From positions 248,001 to 312,000 of the forward strand of contig NZ_OUNR01000012.1 in NCBI RefSeq assembly GCF_900403705.1: a stretch of DNA of 64,000 nucleotides, read 5' to 3'. The position numbers were made by a program, and so were the translations under genes. Below, piece after piece: positions 42,697-57,076 of the stretch (positions are counted from its first letter, which is position 1; every line of letters starts with the position of its first letter). The notes beneath the pieces were generated by a model that did no database searches, was not told the origin of the DNA, and worked only from the letters and a program-made list of their open reading frames with translations. This DNA comes from Nitrospira lenta (GTDB lineage Bacteria > Nitrospirota > Nitrospiria > Nitrospirales > Nitrospiraceae).

Positions 42697-43149
42697 ATGA
42701 AGGCGATATTGCAGCGGGTCACCAGCGCGTCGGTTGAGGTGGGCGGGACGGTGGTCGGGCAGATCGGAACGGGATTGCTGGTGTTCGTCGGTGTGGCCAA
42801 AGGCGATGAGGAAACGGATTGCCGTTATCTCGTTGAGAAGCTCCGTACGTTCCGGATCTTTTCTGATGCGCAGGGGAAGATGAACCGGTCGCTAGTAGAC
42901 ATCGGAGGCTCAGTCCTACTGGTCTCGCAATTTACATTGCTAGGCTCTACGACCAACGGCCGCCGCCCTAGTTTTGAAGAGGCCGCGTCTCCGGCAGAAG
43001 CCAAGCGCTTGTATGAGCAAGTGGCTGTCGATCTGCGGGCAGCAGGTACTCCGGTGGAAACCGGACGGTTCGCCGCGCACATGCGGGTGCGATTGGAGAA
43101 TGACGGGCCGGTGACCTTTGTGCTGGATAGCCGTGAGAAACTTTCTTGA
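42697..43149 (+). CDS. dtd: D-aminoacyl-tRNA deacylase
   Basis: The 150-residue length is exact for Dtd. The active-site motifs SQFTLLG and NGRRPSFEEAA, and the Gly-cisPro motif GPVTF near the C-terminus, are present. The enzyme hydrolyses D-amino acids (and glycine) mischarged on tRNA. It starts 3 bases after the ogt stop, in a compact operon with murJ and ogt. Confidence 0.94.
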   Translation: MKAILQRVTSASVEVGGTVVGQIGTGLLVFVGVAKGDEETDCRYLVEKLRTFRIFSDAQGKMNRSLVDIGGSVLLVSQFTLLGSTTNGRRPSFEEAASPAEAKRLYEQVAVDLRAAGTPVETGRFAAHMRVRLENDGPVTFVLDSREKLS

Positions 43150-43265
43150 TGACGCACCCTCAAGTCTGTTAAAGCGAAACCGATAGAACAGGCAGAACGC
43201 GATCCGGGAACACCGACTCTGCTATACTGAAGGCATGCGTCTTTAGATTACTCAAGGAGGTGGAG

Positions 43266-43832
43266 ATGGGGACGGCGGTTCCTCCACAACATCCTCTCCG
43301 ACAGCTCTTCGGAGCGCTGACCGAGCGGAGTTTCACCGAACGCCTCGGATGGCCCGACAGCAACGTGGCCGGGTACGTATCCAATCTCCTCGTCGATTTC
43401 ACGCACACGGATAATCTGTATAAAATTCGCACCAGCCAGGATCAGCCGGCCGACACGGTGGTGGATCTGTTATTCGAGTCCGAAGTCATGCTGGATGCCC
43501 AATCGTTCGAACGCGAGCGAGAGGTGCATCGGCATATCGGGGACTTTACCCTGTTTATGGCCGGACTGTTTCCCGAATATTTGCGGCGGCTGAAAACGGC
43601 CGGGTTGATCTATCACAAGGATTTTCTCGTGGACTATATGAAGACCGGCAAGCGCTCGTACGGGATCGTCGCCGAATTCGGCGATCATGGGGCTGAGATC
43701 GACCCTCCCCTGTTCCGAAAGCTCTCCGATAATTTTGAACTCTGTGTGACCGGGCTGGGGTTTGTCCGGTCCGATCTCGAGCGCATGAGCGACCCCGGTT
43801 ATCAGCGCGTGAAGGGCTTGCTGCTCAATTGA
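43266..43832 (+). CDS. Conserved protein of unknown function
   Basis: The 188-residue protein starts at ATG 43266, five bases after a perfect AAGGAGG. It is mainly helical and soluble, with recognisable blocks FTERLGWPDSNVAGYVSNLLVDFTH and HIGDFTLFMAGLFPEYLRRL. No catalytic motif is evident. Its stop overlaps the TTG start of the next gene, so the two are likely co-translated with the peptidase. Confidence 0.65.
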   Translation: MGTAVPPQHPLRQLFGALTERSFTERLGWPDSNVAGYVSNLLVDFTHTDNLYKIRTSQDQPADTVVDLLFESEVMLDAQSFEREREVHRHIGDFTLFMAGLFPEYLRRLKTAGLIYHKDFLVDYMKTGKRSYGIVAEFGDHGAEIDPPLFRKLSDNFELCVTGLGFVRSDLERMSDPGYQRVKGLLLN

Positions 43833-44764
43833 AATCTTCCCGCCCCGTTCTCCTGGTCCATGGAGGCGCCGGCCTTCGGCGCATGACCGCGGCTCAGGCC
43901 GGCTGTCTCACCGCAGCGTTAGAAATCGGTTACCATCTGTTGGATCGTGGTGCGCCGGCGCTGACCGTTGTCGAGCAGGCGATCTGCGTGTTGGAGCAGA
44001 GCGGACTGTTCAACGCAGGCCGAGGTTCCCATGTGCAGCTCGACGGAGTGCGACGCATGGATGCGTCGATTATGGAAGGACAGGGTCTGCAGGCCGGGGC
44101 GGTTGCGTCGGTCGAAGGCATTGTCCATCCGATTTCAGCCGCGCGATTGGTGATGGAGCAGACGACGCACGTCATGCTCGTCGGGAAACCGGCGTCGGCG
44201 TTTGCCCGGCATTGCGGGTTGGAACGGCAGCTCCGTCGACCCTCCGGTCACGCCGCGCGACAAACGACGATGACGAAGACCTGGTCTCCGAAAACGTTGG
44301 AACTCTACCGGGCGATGATGGCGGGCGGATCGACGTTGCGGAAGCGAGCCGGGAAGGAGACCGTCGGCGCAGTGGCACTCGACCAAGCCGGGACGGTCGC
44401 GGCCGGTGCGTCCACCGGGGGTATTGATCTGATGTTGCCGGGGCGTGTCGGCGATACCCCGATTATCGGCTGCGGCGTCTATGCCGACAACGAAAGCGGG
44501 GCGGTGTCGATGACTGGGTTGGGCGAGGGGATCATCCGCATTGCGGTGGCAAAAGAAATCTGCGATCGCCTGGCCCAGGGCGAGCGTCCGGCTTCAGCGG
44601 CGACACAGGTGCTGAAGAAGTTGGTCCGACGCATCAACGGTGCCGCCGGCTCTCTCGTGCTGGCTCCGGACGGCCGATTCGCCATTACCCATGTCACCCC
44701 GCGCATGGCCGCCGGCTGGTGGGATGGGAAGCGACGCCCCCTGGTGAAGGACAGCTTCCGATGA
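43829..44764 (+). CDS. Isoaspartyl peptidase / L-asparaginase family Ntn hydrolase
   Basis: The 311-residue protein is synthesised as a precursor that cleaves itself before the nucleophile T178 in GKETVGAVALD. The family also shows VHGGAG at the N-terminus, NAGRGSHVQLDG and GASTGGI..MLPGRVGDTPIIGCGVYADN. It hydrolyses isoaspartyl dipeptides or asparagine. The TTG start overlaps the upstream stop in TTGA. The gene overlaps the VOC gene after it in ATGA. Confidence 0.9.
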   Translation: MKSSRPVLLVHGGAGLRRMTAAQAGCLTAALEIGYHLLDRGAPALTVVEQAICVLEQSGLFNAGRGSHVQLDGVRRMDASIMEGQGLQAGAVASVEGIVHPISAARLVMEQTTHVMLVGKPASAFARHCGLERQLRRPSGHAARQTTMTKTWSPKTLELYRAMMAGGSTLRKRAGKETVGAVALDQAGTVAAGASTGGIDLMLPGRVGDTPIIGCGVYADNESGAVSMTGLGEGIIRIAVAKEICDRLAQGERPASAATQVLKKLVRRINGAAGSLVLAPDGRFAITHVTPRMAAGWWDGKRRPLVKDSFR

Positions 44765-45192
44765 GCCGCAGCCTTTTTCATCTCGCGTTTCCCGTTCACG
44801 ACCTTGTCGCCACCAAACAGTTTTATGTCGAGGGGCTGGGCTGTACCCTCGGGCGCGAATCGGCGAACGCCATTACCTTAGGGTTGGCCGGGAACCAGCT
44901 GATCGGACATCTGGAGCCGGACGAGACTCCGGTGCAGCAAGGGGTTTATCCACGCCACTTTGGACTGGTCTTTCTTGAGCAAGCAGACTGGGAGGCCGTG
45001 GCCGAACGAGCCCGGCAGCAGGGGCTTCGGTTCTATCAACAGCCGCGCGTACGATTTCCCGGCACGCGCATCGAGCATCGCACCTTCTTTCTTGAAGACC
45101 CCTCACGCAATCTGCTCGAATTCAAACAGTACACGCATGAGTCTGCAATCTTCGGCGAGCGCGAAGTCCCTGCCGTTGGCGATTCTGAGTAA
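44761..45192 (+). CDS. VOC-family (glyoxalase-like) protein
   Basis: The 143-residue protein follows the vicinal-oxygen-chelate fold: LFHLAFPVHDLVATKQFYVEGLGC at the start, HFGLVF in the middle, FFLEDPSRNLLEFKQY at the end. Candidate metal ligands are the histidines in these blocks and the final glutamate. The substrate cannot be told from sequence. It is coupled by overlap to the peptidase. Confidence 0.82.
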   Translation: MSRSLFHLAFPVHDLVATKQFYVEGLGCTLGRESANAITLGLAGNQLIGHLEPDETPVQQGVYPRHFGLVFLEQADWEAVAERARQQGLRFYQQPRVRFPGTRIEHRTFFLEDPSRNLLEFKQYTHESAIFGEREVPAVGDSE

Positions 45193-45226
45193 CGGTCGTC
45201 TTTGCCGGATCGGTCTCCGTCTCGCG

Positions 45227-45961
45227 TCAGTGCGCCGGAGCAGAGGTGGGGATCCTGTTCATGCCTTTCATGATGCGCTGATGCCGCTTGCTCAAGAAGG
45301 CCGTCTTCCGGAGCGGGTCGTAGCGGCGTGGAGATGGCAGAATGGCTGCCAGCCATGCCGCCTCCTCAGCGGAGAGATCCTGGGCTGATTTCCCAAAGTG
45401 ATGGCGTGCCGCCGCCTCGGCGCCGTAAACCCCGTTTCCCCATTCCGCGACATTGAGATAGAGTTCGAGGATGCGCTCCTTGGTCAGATGATGCTCCAGT
45501 GACCTGGTGATCAGTGCTTCGCGGGCTTTCCGAAAAAGCGAGCGCTCGGCCGACAGATACAGGTTCTTCGCGAGTTGCTGCGTGATCGTGCTGCCGCCCC
45601 GTTTCAGTTCTCCGGCTTCAAGATTGTGGATGGCGGCGTCCTTGATCCCCTCCCAGTCAAATCCTTCGTGAATGAAAAACGACGCATCTTCCGCCGCGAC
45701 GGCCGCATGTTGCAGATGGCGGGAGATGCGGGTGAGGGGAACCCAGGTCCACTGGCGCGGGGCAGGATGCCGCTGACTCTGGGCTAAGACCTGCCGATGT
45801 TCCATCAACGCGGTCGGGCCTGGATTGGTTTTGGCCAGGAGCGCCACATCCGGCAACGTCAACAGCCAGGTCAAGGCGAGGAGTCCCAGCGGGAGGCCGA
45901 GGAGTAAGGCCGTCCAGAGCAGCGCCCTGGCGATGGTCCGTTGTTTTTTGGCTTTGGGCAT
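45227..45961 (-). CDS. mtgA: Monofunctional peptidoglycan glycosyltransferase MtgA
   Basis: The 244-residue protein has an N-terminal membrane anchor (ALLWTALLLGLPLGLLALTWLL) and a GT51 domain. The catalytic glutamate is E91 in VAAEDASFFIHEGFDW. GGSTITQQLAKNLYLSAERSLFRK and ERILELYLNVAEWGNGVYG complete the family signature. It polymerises lipid II into glycan strands at the membrane. It is encoded opposite to its left and right neighbours, so it has its own promoter. Confidence 0.93.
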   Translation of the reverse strand: MPKAKKQRTIARALLWTALLLGLPLGLLALTWLLTLPDVALLAKTNPGPTALMEHRQVLAQSQRHPAPRQWTWVPLTRISRHLQHAAVAAEDASFFIHEGFDWEGIKDAAIHNLEAGELKRGGSTITQQLAKNLYLSAERSLFRKAREALITRSLEHHLTKERILELYLNVAEWGNGVYGAEAAARHHFGKSAQDLSAEEAAWLAAILPSPRRYDPLRKTAFLSKRHQRIMKGMNRIPTSAPAH

Positions 45962-46042
45962 AAGAAGAGGATGTTACTCGCCCGTCATTCTGCTACTGTG
46001 TAGCGGTTCATGACGGGTAAGTCACGGAGTTGCGGTATCACT

Positions 46043-46645
46043 ATGAAAATTCTTTCCTCTGAGTTTATCAAAAGTTGCGCATCGGCAGAACAATTTCCTC
46101 AAGGGGAGTTGCTGGAGATTGCCGTTGCGGGACGATCGAACGTCGGGAAGTCCTCGTTGATTAATTCTCTGCTCAACCGGAGAGGGCTTGCCAAAGTCAG
46201 CCGAACGCCTGGTAAAACGAGAGCGGTGAACCTCTTTCAGATTGCCACCTCAGATCCGGGGCTGGCGAAATTTTATCTGGTGGATCTTCCGGGCTACGGA
46301 TTTGCGAAGGTCTCGAAGTCCATTCGTGCGGAGTGGGGGCCGCTGATCGAATCCTACGTGGCGGAGCAGCCGTCATTGATCGCCGTCGTCTTATTGGTGG
46401 AATGCCGGGTCGTGACGGAACAGGATCGTCAGACGGTGGCCTGGTTGCAATCCATCGGACGTGAGCCGGTCATTGTGGCGACCAAGGTGGACAAGCTCAA
46501 GCCGAGTGAACGGGTACGGACGCTCCGTCAAACTCACCGTGACCTCGGATTGCCGGAAGGGCAACAGCTCATTCCCTATTCAGTCGTGACCGGGGAGGGG
46601 CGGGATCATCTTTGGGGCGTCTTGCGGGATCTTGTCAAAACTTAA
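46043..46645 (+). CDS. engB: Ribosome-assembly GTPase EngB/YsxC
   Basis: The 200-residue GTPase shows G1 GRSNVGKSS, G2 SRTPGKTRAVN, G3 DLPGYG and G4 TKVDK, the full EngB set. It acts in large-subunit assembly and is usually essential. I use ATG 46043, although no strong ribosome-binding site precedes it; an in-frame ATG at 46010 adds 11 residues. Its last 11 bases overlap the convergent foldase gene. Confidence 0.93.
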   Translation: MKILSSEFIKSCASAEQFPQGELLEIAVAGRSNVGKSSLINSLLNRRGLAKVSRTPGKTRAVNLFQIATSDPGLAKFYLVDLPGYGFAKVSKSIRAEWGPLIESYVAEQPSLIAVVLLVECRVVTEQDRQTVAWLQSIGREPVIVATKVDKLKPSERVRTLRQTHRDLGLPEGQQLIPYSVVTGEGRDHLWGVLRDLVKT

Positions 46646-47600
46646 TTTCGATGTACGCCTTGTTTTTTAAATTCACCAGCCAGGATTGGAAGACGTCCTC
46701 GCTTTTTTGCTGAAACACCAGCGCCTGAATTTCGAACTTCACTTCATCGAACGGACGGAATTGTTTCGGCGTCCGGTCATCGACTCGAACGATATGATAG
46801 CCCTCGGAGGTTTCGATGATCTCTGAGATCCCTCCCGGCACCAGCGGCGCAATCGCGCGCTCAATGGTTGGGAGGAGTTCTCCCTGCCGGACCAGCCCGA
46901 GCCGGCCGCCGCGCGAGGCGTTCGGCCCGTCTGAATAGCGCAACGCGGCATCCTCAAATTTTTCACCCTGTTTCAATTCCGTCATCACGATCCGCGCTTT
47001 CTCCAGCGCTTCCGCGGTGCCGTCGGCCGAGCGGGGCTGAATCAAGATCTGGCTCAGGGTGTATTCTTCGGGGAGCGCGAAGCGCGTCTGGTGTTCCTTG
47101 TAGTACCGCTTCATCTCTGCGTCTCCGACCATGACGCCGCTCCGCACTTCCCGGTCGACGACTTTGAGAAGCGTGAGCTGATCGCGGATGTTCCTCAGGC
47201 TGAGCGGATCCTTCTCATTGATCTTCTCGCCCTGCTGCTTCATCTGCTGGAGAGCTTGCTTCACTTCATGATCCGAGACATCGACGCTCTTGGCTTTGGC
47301 CTCCTGCAGTTGCAGCCGCCGCTCGATCATTTTCGTCAGCGCCATGTATTCGGCCGTCTTCAGCCGTTGGCTCAATTCGTCGCCGTGATATTGCTGGCGA
47401 ATGCGCTCTTGTTCGGGGGCCAGCTCGCGTTTGACGTCGGATTGCAGGATGAGGTCGGTATTCACCACCGCCACAATGCGGTCCTCCAGCTGAGTGGCGG
47501 AGAAGGCCGAGGGAGCCGGTCTGAACCAGAGCAGAGCGAACAGCAGTCCGAACGTGACAGGGACGATTGTGCGGGAAACCGGATTCAGATGCACGGGCAC
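46635..47600 (-). CDS. SurA-like periplasmic peptidyl-prolyl isomerase
   Basis: The frame is open far upstream, but a signal peptide (TIVPVTFGLLFALLWFRPAPSAFS) is reached only from a GTG start at 47600 or 47594, where GAGGAG sits upstream. The mature protein of about 290 residues has a SurA-type N-terminal chaperone region (LEDRIVAVVNTDLILQSDV). One parvulin domain covers about 175-275 (EEYTLSQILI, KFEDAALRYSDGPNASRGGRLG, SEGYHIVRV). It should help outer-membrane proteins fold. It lies downstream of a related lipoprotein. Confidence 0.85.
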   Translation of the reverse strand: MPVHLNPVSRTIVPVTFGLLFALLWFRPAPSAFSATQLEDRIVAVVNTDLILQSDVKRELAPEQERIRQQYHGDELSQRLKTAEYMALTKMIERRLQLQEAKAKSVDVSDHEVKQALQQMKQQGEKINEKDPLSLRNIRDQLTLLKVVDREVRSGVMVGDAEMKRYYKEHQTRFALPEEYTLSQILIQPRSADGTAEALEKARIVMTELKQGEKFEDAALRYSDGPNASRGGRLGLVRQGELLPTIERAIAPLVPGGISEIIETSEGYHIVRVDDRTPKQFRPFDEVKFEIQALVFQQKSEDVFQSWLVNLKNKAYIEIKF

Positions 47601-47682
47601 GATGCTCCTCGGTGAGTGCGGGGCAGACCAGCGGGGATTGTACACGAAATGAAGGGGTCTTGAGGAGACGGAAGCGTGGGCC

Positions 47683-48552
47683 CTAGGGTTTTCCGATGTC
47701 TTCGGTGATATAGCGGGAGGCGTCGGCCAGGCGGACGGTCGCCTTGGTGCGGATATCCGCAATCACTTCTTCAAACTGTTTCCGGCGTTTGTCCGCCAGC
47801 AATTCCTGGCGCAGCCGCTCCCGGGTCGCGAGATCCGCCTGGATGGTTTCTTTTTCCAGCGGACTGACCTTGACGAGATAGTAGCCCGCGTCGGTCTTGA
47901 CGGGTTCACTGATTACGCCGTGCCTGAGCGTTTGGACAATGGCATCGACATCGGGATTGAGGAGGCCTTTCCGATAGGGGCCGAGGTCGCCGCCTTTGGC
48001 TTTGGTCTTGTCGTCGAGGGAATAGCGTTGCGCGAACTTGGCGAAATCGCCGCCGGCTTCGATCTGTTTTTTCAAATCTTTGGCCGCCGGATAATTATTC
48101 AGCAACATCTGCGAGACTTGGACTTTGAGCGGGGCCAGCAGCTGGTGGGCGTGCTTTTCGTAGTAGGCGTCTAACTCGGCCTGGGAGAGCTCGACTTTGG
48201 CTTTCAGGCGATCTTTCAGCAGTTCGTCCAGTACGAGTTGTTCTTTATAGCGTTGCGCGCGGTCGCGGATAGAATCGTTTTGATCCAGTCCTTGACGGCG
48301 GGCTTCCTGCATCAGCAGTTCGCGAGTGATCAACTCATCGAGAAACCGTCGCTTGCCGCCGTCCTTATCGTACTTGCCCCGGGTGGCTTCGGACAGTTCG
48401 TTCCAGCGCACATCAAACTCATATTGCGTGATCGCACGGCCATTGACGAGGGCCAGAACCGGCTCTTCCTGCGGCGGGGTGCAGCCGGGGAGGATCCACA
48501 GGGATCCGGAAAGCAGAGCGGCGAGGGCGAGTGAGGAGCGAAAATTATGCAT
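47683..48552 (-). CDS. Parvulin-domain foldase lipoprotein (PrsA/PpiD-like)
   Basis: Starting at ATG 48552 gives a lipoprotein signal with lipobox LPGC (cysteine near residue 23). It is followed by a SurA/PrsA-like N-terminal region (VNGRAITQYEFDVRWNE) and a parvulin domain (about 140-245; VSQMLLNNYPAAKD, FAKFAQRYSLDDKTKAKGGDLG, DAGYYLVKV). The protein has 289 residues. It is an anchored folding helper. It is 83 bases upstream of the SurA-like gene and 43 bases after mfd on the same strand, so all three may be one transcript. Confidence 0.85.
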   Translation of the reverse strand: MHNFRSSLALAALLSGSLWILPGCTPPQEEPVLALVNGRAITQYEFDVRWNELSEATRGKYDKDGGKRRFLDELITRELLMQEARRQGLDQNDSIRDRAQRYKEQLVLDELLKDRLKAKVELSQAELDAYYEKHAHQLLAPLKVQVSQMLLNNYPAAKDLKKQIEAGGDFAKFAQRYSLDDKTKAKGGDLGPYRKGLLNPDVDAIVQTLRHGVISEPVKTDAGYYLVKVSPLEKETIQADLATRERLRQELLADKRRKQFEEVIADIRTKATVRLADASRYITEDIGKP

Positions 48553-48595
48553 GGACGAGGTTCTATTTCCAATCAGTACGAGTGCGCGGTGCGGT

Positions 48596-52069
<3,474 letters not shown>

Positions 52070-52072
52070 GGA

Positions 52073-52555
52073 TTAAGCTGAGACTGAGCGAATACGGTGA
52101 ATCAATGCCGTTGTAGAGAAACCGGGGACCAGGGGAATGGTTCGGACCAGGCCTCCGCGCGCTTCCACAACGTCCCGTCCGATGATGCGATCCAGCGACC
52201 AGTCACCGCCTTTGACCAGCACATCCGGTTGAACCATCGTAATGAGCGCCTTGGGATCGGATTCGGAAAATACCACAACGAAATCGACACATTCCAACGC
52301 CGCGAGGACCTCCGCCCGTTGGGCGTCGGGCACAATCGGCCGGTCCGGCGCTTTGTGTAAGCTCCGAACGGACTCATCGCTGTTGACCCCTACCACCAGG
52401 AGGTCCCCCAGGGCTTTGGCCGCCTGTAGGTAGCGGGTATGGCCGATATGCATGAGATCAAAACAGCCGTTGGTGAACACGATACGGGAACCGCCGGCTC
52501 GCAGAGTTTGGAGTTGGTCAACCAATTGTTCTTTGGTCACAATCTTAGATGGCAT
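52073..52555 (-). CDS. rfaE2: D-glycero-beta-D-manno-heptose 1-phosphate adenylyltransferase
   Basis: The 160-residue nucleotidyltransferase has the signature TNGCFDLMHIGHTRYL (HxGH) and VKGGDW..DRIIGRDVVEARGG. This is the stand-alone C-terminal domain of HldE. It makes ADP-heptose for lipopolysaccharide inner core. gmhA, an earlier step of the same pathway, lies at 61455 in this window. The gene opens the transcript with mfd. Confidence 0.93.
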   Translation of the reverse strand: MPSKIVTKEQLVDQLQTLRAGGSRIVFTNGCFDLMHIGHTRYLQAAKALGDLLVVGVNSDESVRSLHKAPDRPIVPDAQRAEVLAALECVDFVVVFSESDPKALITMVQPDVLVKGGDWSLDRIIGRDVVEARGGLVRTIPLVPGFSTTALIHRIRSVSA

Positions 52556-52723
52556 CGCCTGCCATCATACCTGTCGCGTCAGCCGATGGGAAGCAGGACT
52601 ATCGGATACATGGATTTTCTGCTGAATTCCTTAAGTTCGTGAAAGAACGACCCGATACAGACGCTAACCGGGAGCAGGGGAGATCCCTGCGCGGGGCATC
52701 GGAACGGGTTCAAGAGGCAAGGA

Positions 52724-55700
52724 ATGTCGGCCAGCGATCACAGGCTTTCGTTCGGTACCGGACGCAATATCTTCAAGCACGGCTATCAGGTCACCCTGAT
52801 CGGGGTCATCACGGTCGCGACGCTCGTGTCGGTGGTTGTGGGGGTGACCTGGCTGGAGCGACGAACCGTGGCGGCATCTGGAGAAACGGTGTCGATCATG
52901 GCGGCGGAAGTGGCCGACAAACTTGATCTCCTGCTGAAAGAACGGATCGGCGATGCGCAGTTTCTTTCGGAGTCGCTGGCGATCAGCGGCGGAACGTCGG
53001 TTGCACGACACCATATTTTGACGACCTTCCATCAAGCCTATCCGCAATATCTTTGGATCGGAGTCGCTGATCCGGATGGCCATATGACCGAAACCACGGA
53101 CCTTCAGGCGCGCCGGCTCAATGTCCGTGCCAGCCATTGGTTTCAGGCGGTGCGACAGCGGCACGCCGGGTTCTACATCGGGGATATCGCACCAGACGAA
53201 GTCAGTCACGGCGCAGAGACGGTTTCCTTCTCGGCTCCGATCGTGGATCATCGGGTTGATGTCGAGCGCCAATCGATTCGCGGGGTGGTGACGACGCGGG
53301 TGAGCGCTGAACAGTTGGAGAAACTCGTGACCGAGGCGATTGGTCCGTTCCAACGGCGGACATCGTTCTTTCACACGGTCGAATACAAAGTCCTCCGGGA
53401 AGACGGCGTGGTGTTCATTGATTCGGATGTCTCCCGCAGTGGGCAGGTCAACCTGGTACGGAGGAACCTTCCCTCGGTTCGGCTCGCGGCGTCGGGTGAG
53501 TCAGGCTACGTTGAGGAGGAGCATCTAGTCCGCCACGTACCGGTGCTGACCGGCTATGCCCGCCTGCGACGGCACGATGGTGATGTGGAGAGCCCCAAGT
53601 GGACGGTGCTCTTGCGGGTGGATCGAGCGGAGGTGGTGGCGCCGGTCCATCGGTTTTTTTGGACCGTGGGCGCGGCGGCGGTGTTGATTGTAGGGCCTCT
53701 CATCGGCTGGTTGGTCTATATCACCCGCCGTGCTCAAGTCGAGTGGCAGGATGCTCAGGAGGAGCGCGCGCGTGCGCGCGCGAACGAGCACTGGCTGCAG
53801 ACCATTCTTGAAGTGGAGCCGGAAGGCGTCTTAGTCACCGACCGCGATCGGCGGGTGCTCCAAATCAATCCTGCCGGCTGCGCGCTCTTCGACGCCGCGT
53901 TCCCCGAGGAAATATTGGGGCGGGATATCGCGCAATGGGTGCATGAGGACGATCGCCGCGCATATGAGGATGCCCATGCCGCCGCCCTTCAGGGACGAGG
54001 GGTGTTGACCAGCGGGCGGCTGCTGGGATTGTCGGGGCAATCGCGCTGGTTTGAGATGACGTCGGTGTTGTTGCCCGGCGCTCAGGGCGCCAGTCCGTCG
54101 GTGCTGAGCGTCACGCGCGACATCACGGATCAGAAGTATGCGCAGCGTCGCCAAGCCCTCCAGCATGCGGTCGCGAAAGTCCTTGCCGAAGCGTCAACAG
54201 TCGAGCAGGCGATTCCCGAACTGCTGCGTGTCATCGGGTCGAGCCTCGAATGGCAGGTGGGCACATTTTGGCTGGTCCAGGAAAAGACGCGCCTGCTCCG
54301 CTGTACGCAGACATGGAGCGCGCAGCCCTCTCTTGTGGAAGAGTTTTTTGAGGCCAGCCGTCGCGAGACCTTTTCGTCCGATGTCGGATTTCCCGGCCGG
54401 TGCTGGGCGCGCGGCGAGCCGCTGTGGGAGCCGGATGTCTTGCGGGATCGCGCCTTTGTCCGCACGGCGGCTGCCTCGCTAAACGGGCTGCATGCCGGCT
54501 GCGTGTTTCCCGTCTGGCTGCGGGCCAGCGTGTTCGGCATCATGGAGTTCTTCAGCCGGGAGATCCATCCGCGCGACGCGGACCTCTTGCGGACGCTCGC
54601 GACGATCGGAGGCCAGATCGGGCTCTTTCTGGAACGGGCGGAGGTGGAAGCCGCGCTGCGAGAAACTGAGAGCCGGACGCGCCTCATCATCGATACGGCG
54701 CTGGATGCGATCGTCACGATGGATCCGGACGGGATCATCACGGAGTGGAATGCGCAAGCGGAGCTGCTCTTCGGCTGGCAGGCGCACGAAGCGATCGGCA
54801 AAGATCTTGCCGACACCATCATTCCCGCCGATCATCGGGATGCGCATCGAGCCGGGCTGGCACGGTATCTCAAGACGGGCCAGGTGAGCATTCTCGGGAG
54901 GCTGGTGGAAGTCCAGGCGTGCCATCGTGACGGGCGGATGTTTCCGGCCGAACTCTCTATCGCGCATTTGCGCCTGGATGACACGGTGGTGTTCAGCGCC
55001 TTCATCCGGGATATCTCTCAGCGCAAGGAATCGGAGCAAGCCCTGTCGTCCTATGCGCAGCAGTTGGAACGCAGCAATTACGACCTTGATGAAGCCTTGG
55101 GCCAGGCGCGCGCCGCTACTGAAGCCAAGTCCGCGTTTCTGGCGACGATGAGTCACGAGATCCGGACGCCGATGAACGGCGTCATCGGGATGACGGGGTT
55201 GCTGCTCGACACGGAGTTGACGGCGGAGCAACGGGAGTATGGCGAAGCCGTGCGGAGTTGCGGCGATCATCTGCTGACGATCATCAATGACATTCTGGAT
55301 TTCTCAAAGATCGAAGCGGGCAAGCTGAATCTCGAGATTATCGAGTTCGACCTGCGGCACGCCGTCGAGGATTCGCTGGACCTGCTTGCGGAACGGGCCT
55401 CATCCAAACAGTTGAATCTGGCGTGCCTCTTTCACGCCGACGTGCTCACGGCGTTGCGCGGCGATCCCGGACGAGTGCGCCAGGTGCTGACCAATCTGGT
55501 GGGGAACGCCATTAAGTTTACCGAGCAGGGAGATGTCGTCGTGCAGGTCCGGCTTGCTTCTCAGCAAGCCGGCGCGGTCTTCGTCCGGTTCGATGTCACG
55601 GACACCGGGATCGGCCTGTCGGAGGCCCAGCAGGCTCGGTTGTTCCAAGCGTTCAGTCAGGCCGATGGCTCCACGACGAGAAAATACGGAGGAACCGGAT

Positions 55701-57076
55701 TAGGGCTGGCGATTTGTAAACGCCTGGTCGAGCTGATGGGGGGAGAGATCGGCGTGGCCAGCCAGCCGGGAGCCGGCAGTACGTTCTGGTTCACTGCCCG
55801 CTTTGAACTGCAAGGCGCAGCGGGTGATCCGGTTGTGCCGGAAGCGCTCTCGGTGCGGGGGAAACGCGTGTTGATCGTCGACGACAAGCCGATCAATTGC
55901 CGGATTCTCGCCCTGCTCATGAAGAAATGGGAAGTGGAGTCCACGGTCATCAGCGACCATTCGGATGTCCTTCCGCATCTTCACGAACAAGCGCGCAGCG
56001 GCCTGTTCTATGACGCCGCCATCATCGATGCCGATCTGGCGAAGTCCGACGGACTGCAACTGGCGCAATCCGTGATTGCGACGAAAGGGGCGCTGCGTGT
56101 GATCCTGTTGACCTCGGTCGGAAGGCGAGGCGATGCGAAAGCGGCCAAGGCGATGGGGATCTCAGCCTATCTCACCAAGCCGATCAGAGAAAGCCAGCTC
56201 GTGCGCTGTCTGGCCATGGTGTCGGAGCAACCGGCTGTCTCGTCCGCCGGCGAGCGGATGCCGCCGAACCAAGAGTTGGTGACCCGGCACACGCTTGCCG
56301 AGGCCGTGACATCGTCGGGGATGAAGATTTTGCTCGCTGAAGACAACATCATCAATCAGAAGGTCGCCGTTCGGATGTTCGAGCGGCTGGGGCATCGCGT
56401 GGATGTCGTGGCCAACGGCCGTGAAGCGGTCGAGGCGCTCTCGCGTCTTGCGTATGACTTGGTGTTCATGGATTGCCAGATGCCGGAAATGGACGGCTTC
56501 GAAGCGGCCGCGGACATTCGCCGGCGCGAGGCCGGGGCTCGGCATACCATCGTCATTGCCATGACCGCGAACGCCATGCAGGGCGATCGGGAGCGCTGCC
56601 TGCGGGCCGGGATGGACGACTATGTGACGAAACCGATCACGACTGAATCGTTGGCGGCGGTGTTTGAGCGTTGGCGGCGGCCGGCTGTTCCAGTCCGTGT
56701 TCCGGAGGCGGCGCCGTATGAGGGGGCCACGATTGATCCGCTGGTATTCGACGGGCTCAGGGTGTTGAGCGATGAGGACGATCCAGGGTTTTTGACCAGA
56801 CTCGTGAGGCACTTCCTGGCCGACACGCCGGACAAGTTGGCGCTGTTAGGTACCGCCTGTCGCAAAGGGAGCGCCGAAGAGGTGCAACGGATCGCGCATA
56901 GTTTGAAGGGCAGCGCATCGAATCTGGGGGCGTTGGGCCTGGCGCGGCTTTGTGACCGCGTGGTGGCCGGGGCGGCTCAGGGGCTGGCGGTCGTTCCCGA
57001 ACTGCTGACCGAGTTGGAGTTGGAGTTTCATCGAGTCCGGGAACAGTTGGAGCGGGATCTCAGGGAGGCCGCGTAA
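52724..57076 (+). CDS. Hybrid sensor histidine kinase with PAS, GAF, two receivers and HPt
   Basis: The 1450-residue membrane protein has two transmembrane helices (about 22-42 and 311-331) flanking a periplasmic dCache-like sensor. The cytoplasmic part runs PAS (350-460), GAF (470-630), PAS (640-750), HisKA with H811 in [13 protein letters not shown], HATPase ([27 protein letters not shown]), a first receiver near 1049-1165 and a second with D1250 in [12 protein letters not shown]. An HPt domain has H1392 in [11 protein letters not shown]. The layout is a complete internal phosphorelay. The first receiver reads [12 protein letters not shown], so it may be a weaker acceptor. No output regulator is adjacent. 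Confidence 0.9.
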   Translation: MSASDHRLSFGTGRNIFKHGYQVTLIGVITVATLVSVVVGVTWLERRTVAASGETVSIMAAEVADKLDLLLKERIGDAQFLSESLAISGGTSVARHHILTTFHQAYPQYLWIGVADPDGHMTETTDLQARRLNVRASHWFQAVRQRHAGFYIGDIAPDEVSHGAETVSFSAPIVDHRVDVERQSIRGVVTTRVSAEQLEKLVTEAIGPFQRRTSFFHTVEYKVLREDGVVFIDSDVSRSGQVNLVRRNLPSVRLAASGESGYVEEEHLVRHVPVLTGYARLRRHDGDVESPKWTVLLRVDRAEVVAPVHRFFWTVGAAAVLIVGPLIGWLVYITRRAQVEWQDAQEERARARANEHWLQTILEVEPEGVLVTDRDRRVLQINPAGCALFDAAFPEEILGRDIAQWVHEDDRRAYEDAHAAALQGRGVLTSGRLLGLSGQSRWFEMTSVLLPGAQGASPSVLSVTRDITDQKYAQRRQALQHAVAKVLAEASTVEQAIPELLRVIGSSLEWQVGTFWLVQEKTRLLRCTQTWSAQPSLVEEFFEASRRETFSSDVGFPGRCWARGEPLWEPDVLRDRAFVRTAAASLNGLHAGCVFPVWLRASVFGIMEFFSREIHPRDADLLRTLATIGGQIGLFLERAEVEAALRETESRTRLIIDTALDAIVTMDPDGIITEWNAQAELLFGWQAHEAIGKDLADTIIPADHRDAHRAGLARYLKTGQVSILGRLVEVQACHRDGRMFPAELSIAHLRLDDTVVFSAFIRDISQRKESEQALSSYAQQLERSNYDLDEALGQARAATEAKSAFLATMSHEIRTPMNGVIGMTGLLLDTELTAEQREYGEAVRSCGDHLLTIINDILDFSKIEAGKLNLEIIEFDLRHAVEDSLDLLAERASSKQLNLACLFHADVLTALRGDPGRVRQVLTNLVGNAIKFTEQGDVVVQVRLASQQAGAVFVRFDVTDTGIGLSEAQQARLFQAFSQADGSTTRKYGGTGLGLAICKRLVELMGGEIGVASQPGAGSTFWFTARFELQGAAGDPVVPEALSVRGKRVLIVDDKPINCRILALLMKKWEVESTVISDHSDVLPHLHEQARSGLFYDAAIIDADLAKSDGLQLAQSVIATKGALRVILLTSVGRRGDAKAAKAMGISAYLTKPIRESQLVRCLAMVSEQPAVSSAGERMPPNQELVTRHTLAEAVTSSGMKILLAEDNIINQKVAVRMFERLGHRVDVVANGREAVEALSRLAYDLVFMDCQMPEMDGFEAAADIRRREAGARHTIVIAMTANAMQGDRERCLRAGMDDYVTKPITTESLAAVFERWRRPAVPVRVPEAAPYEGATIDPLVFDGLRVLSDEDDPGFLTRLVRHFLADTPDKLALLGTACRKGSAEEVQRIAHSLKGSASNLGALGLARLCDRVVAGAAQGLAVVPELLTELELEFHRVREQLERDLREAA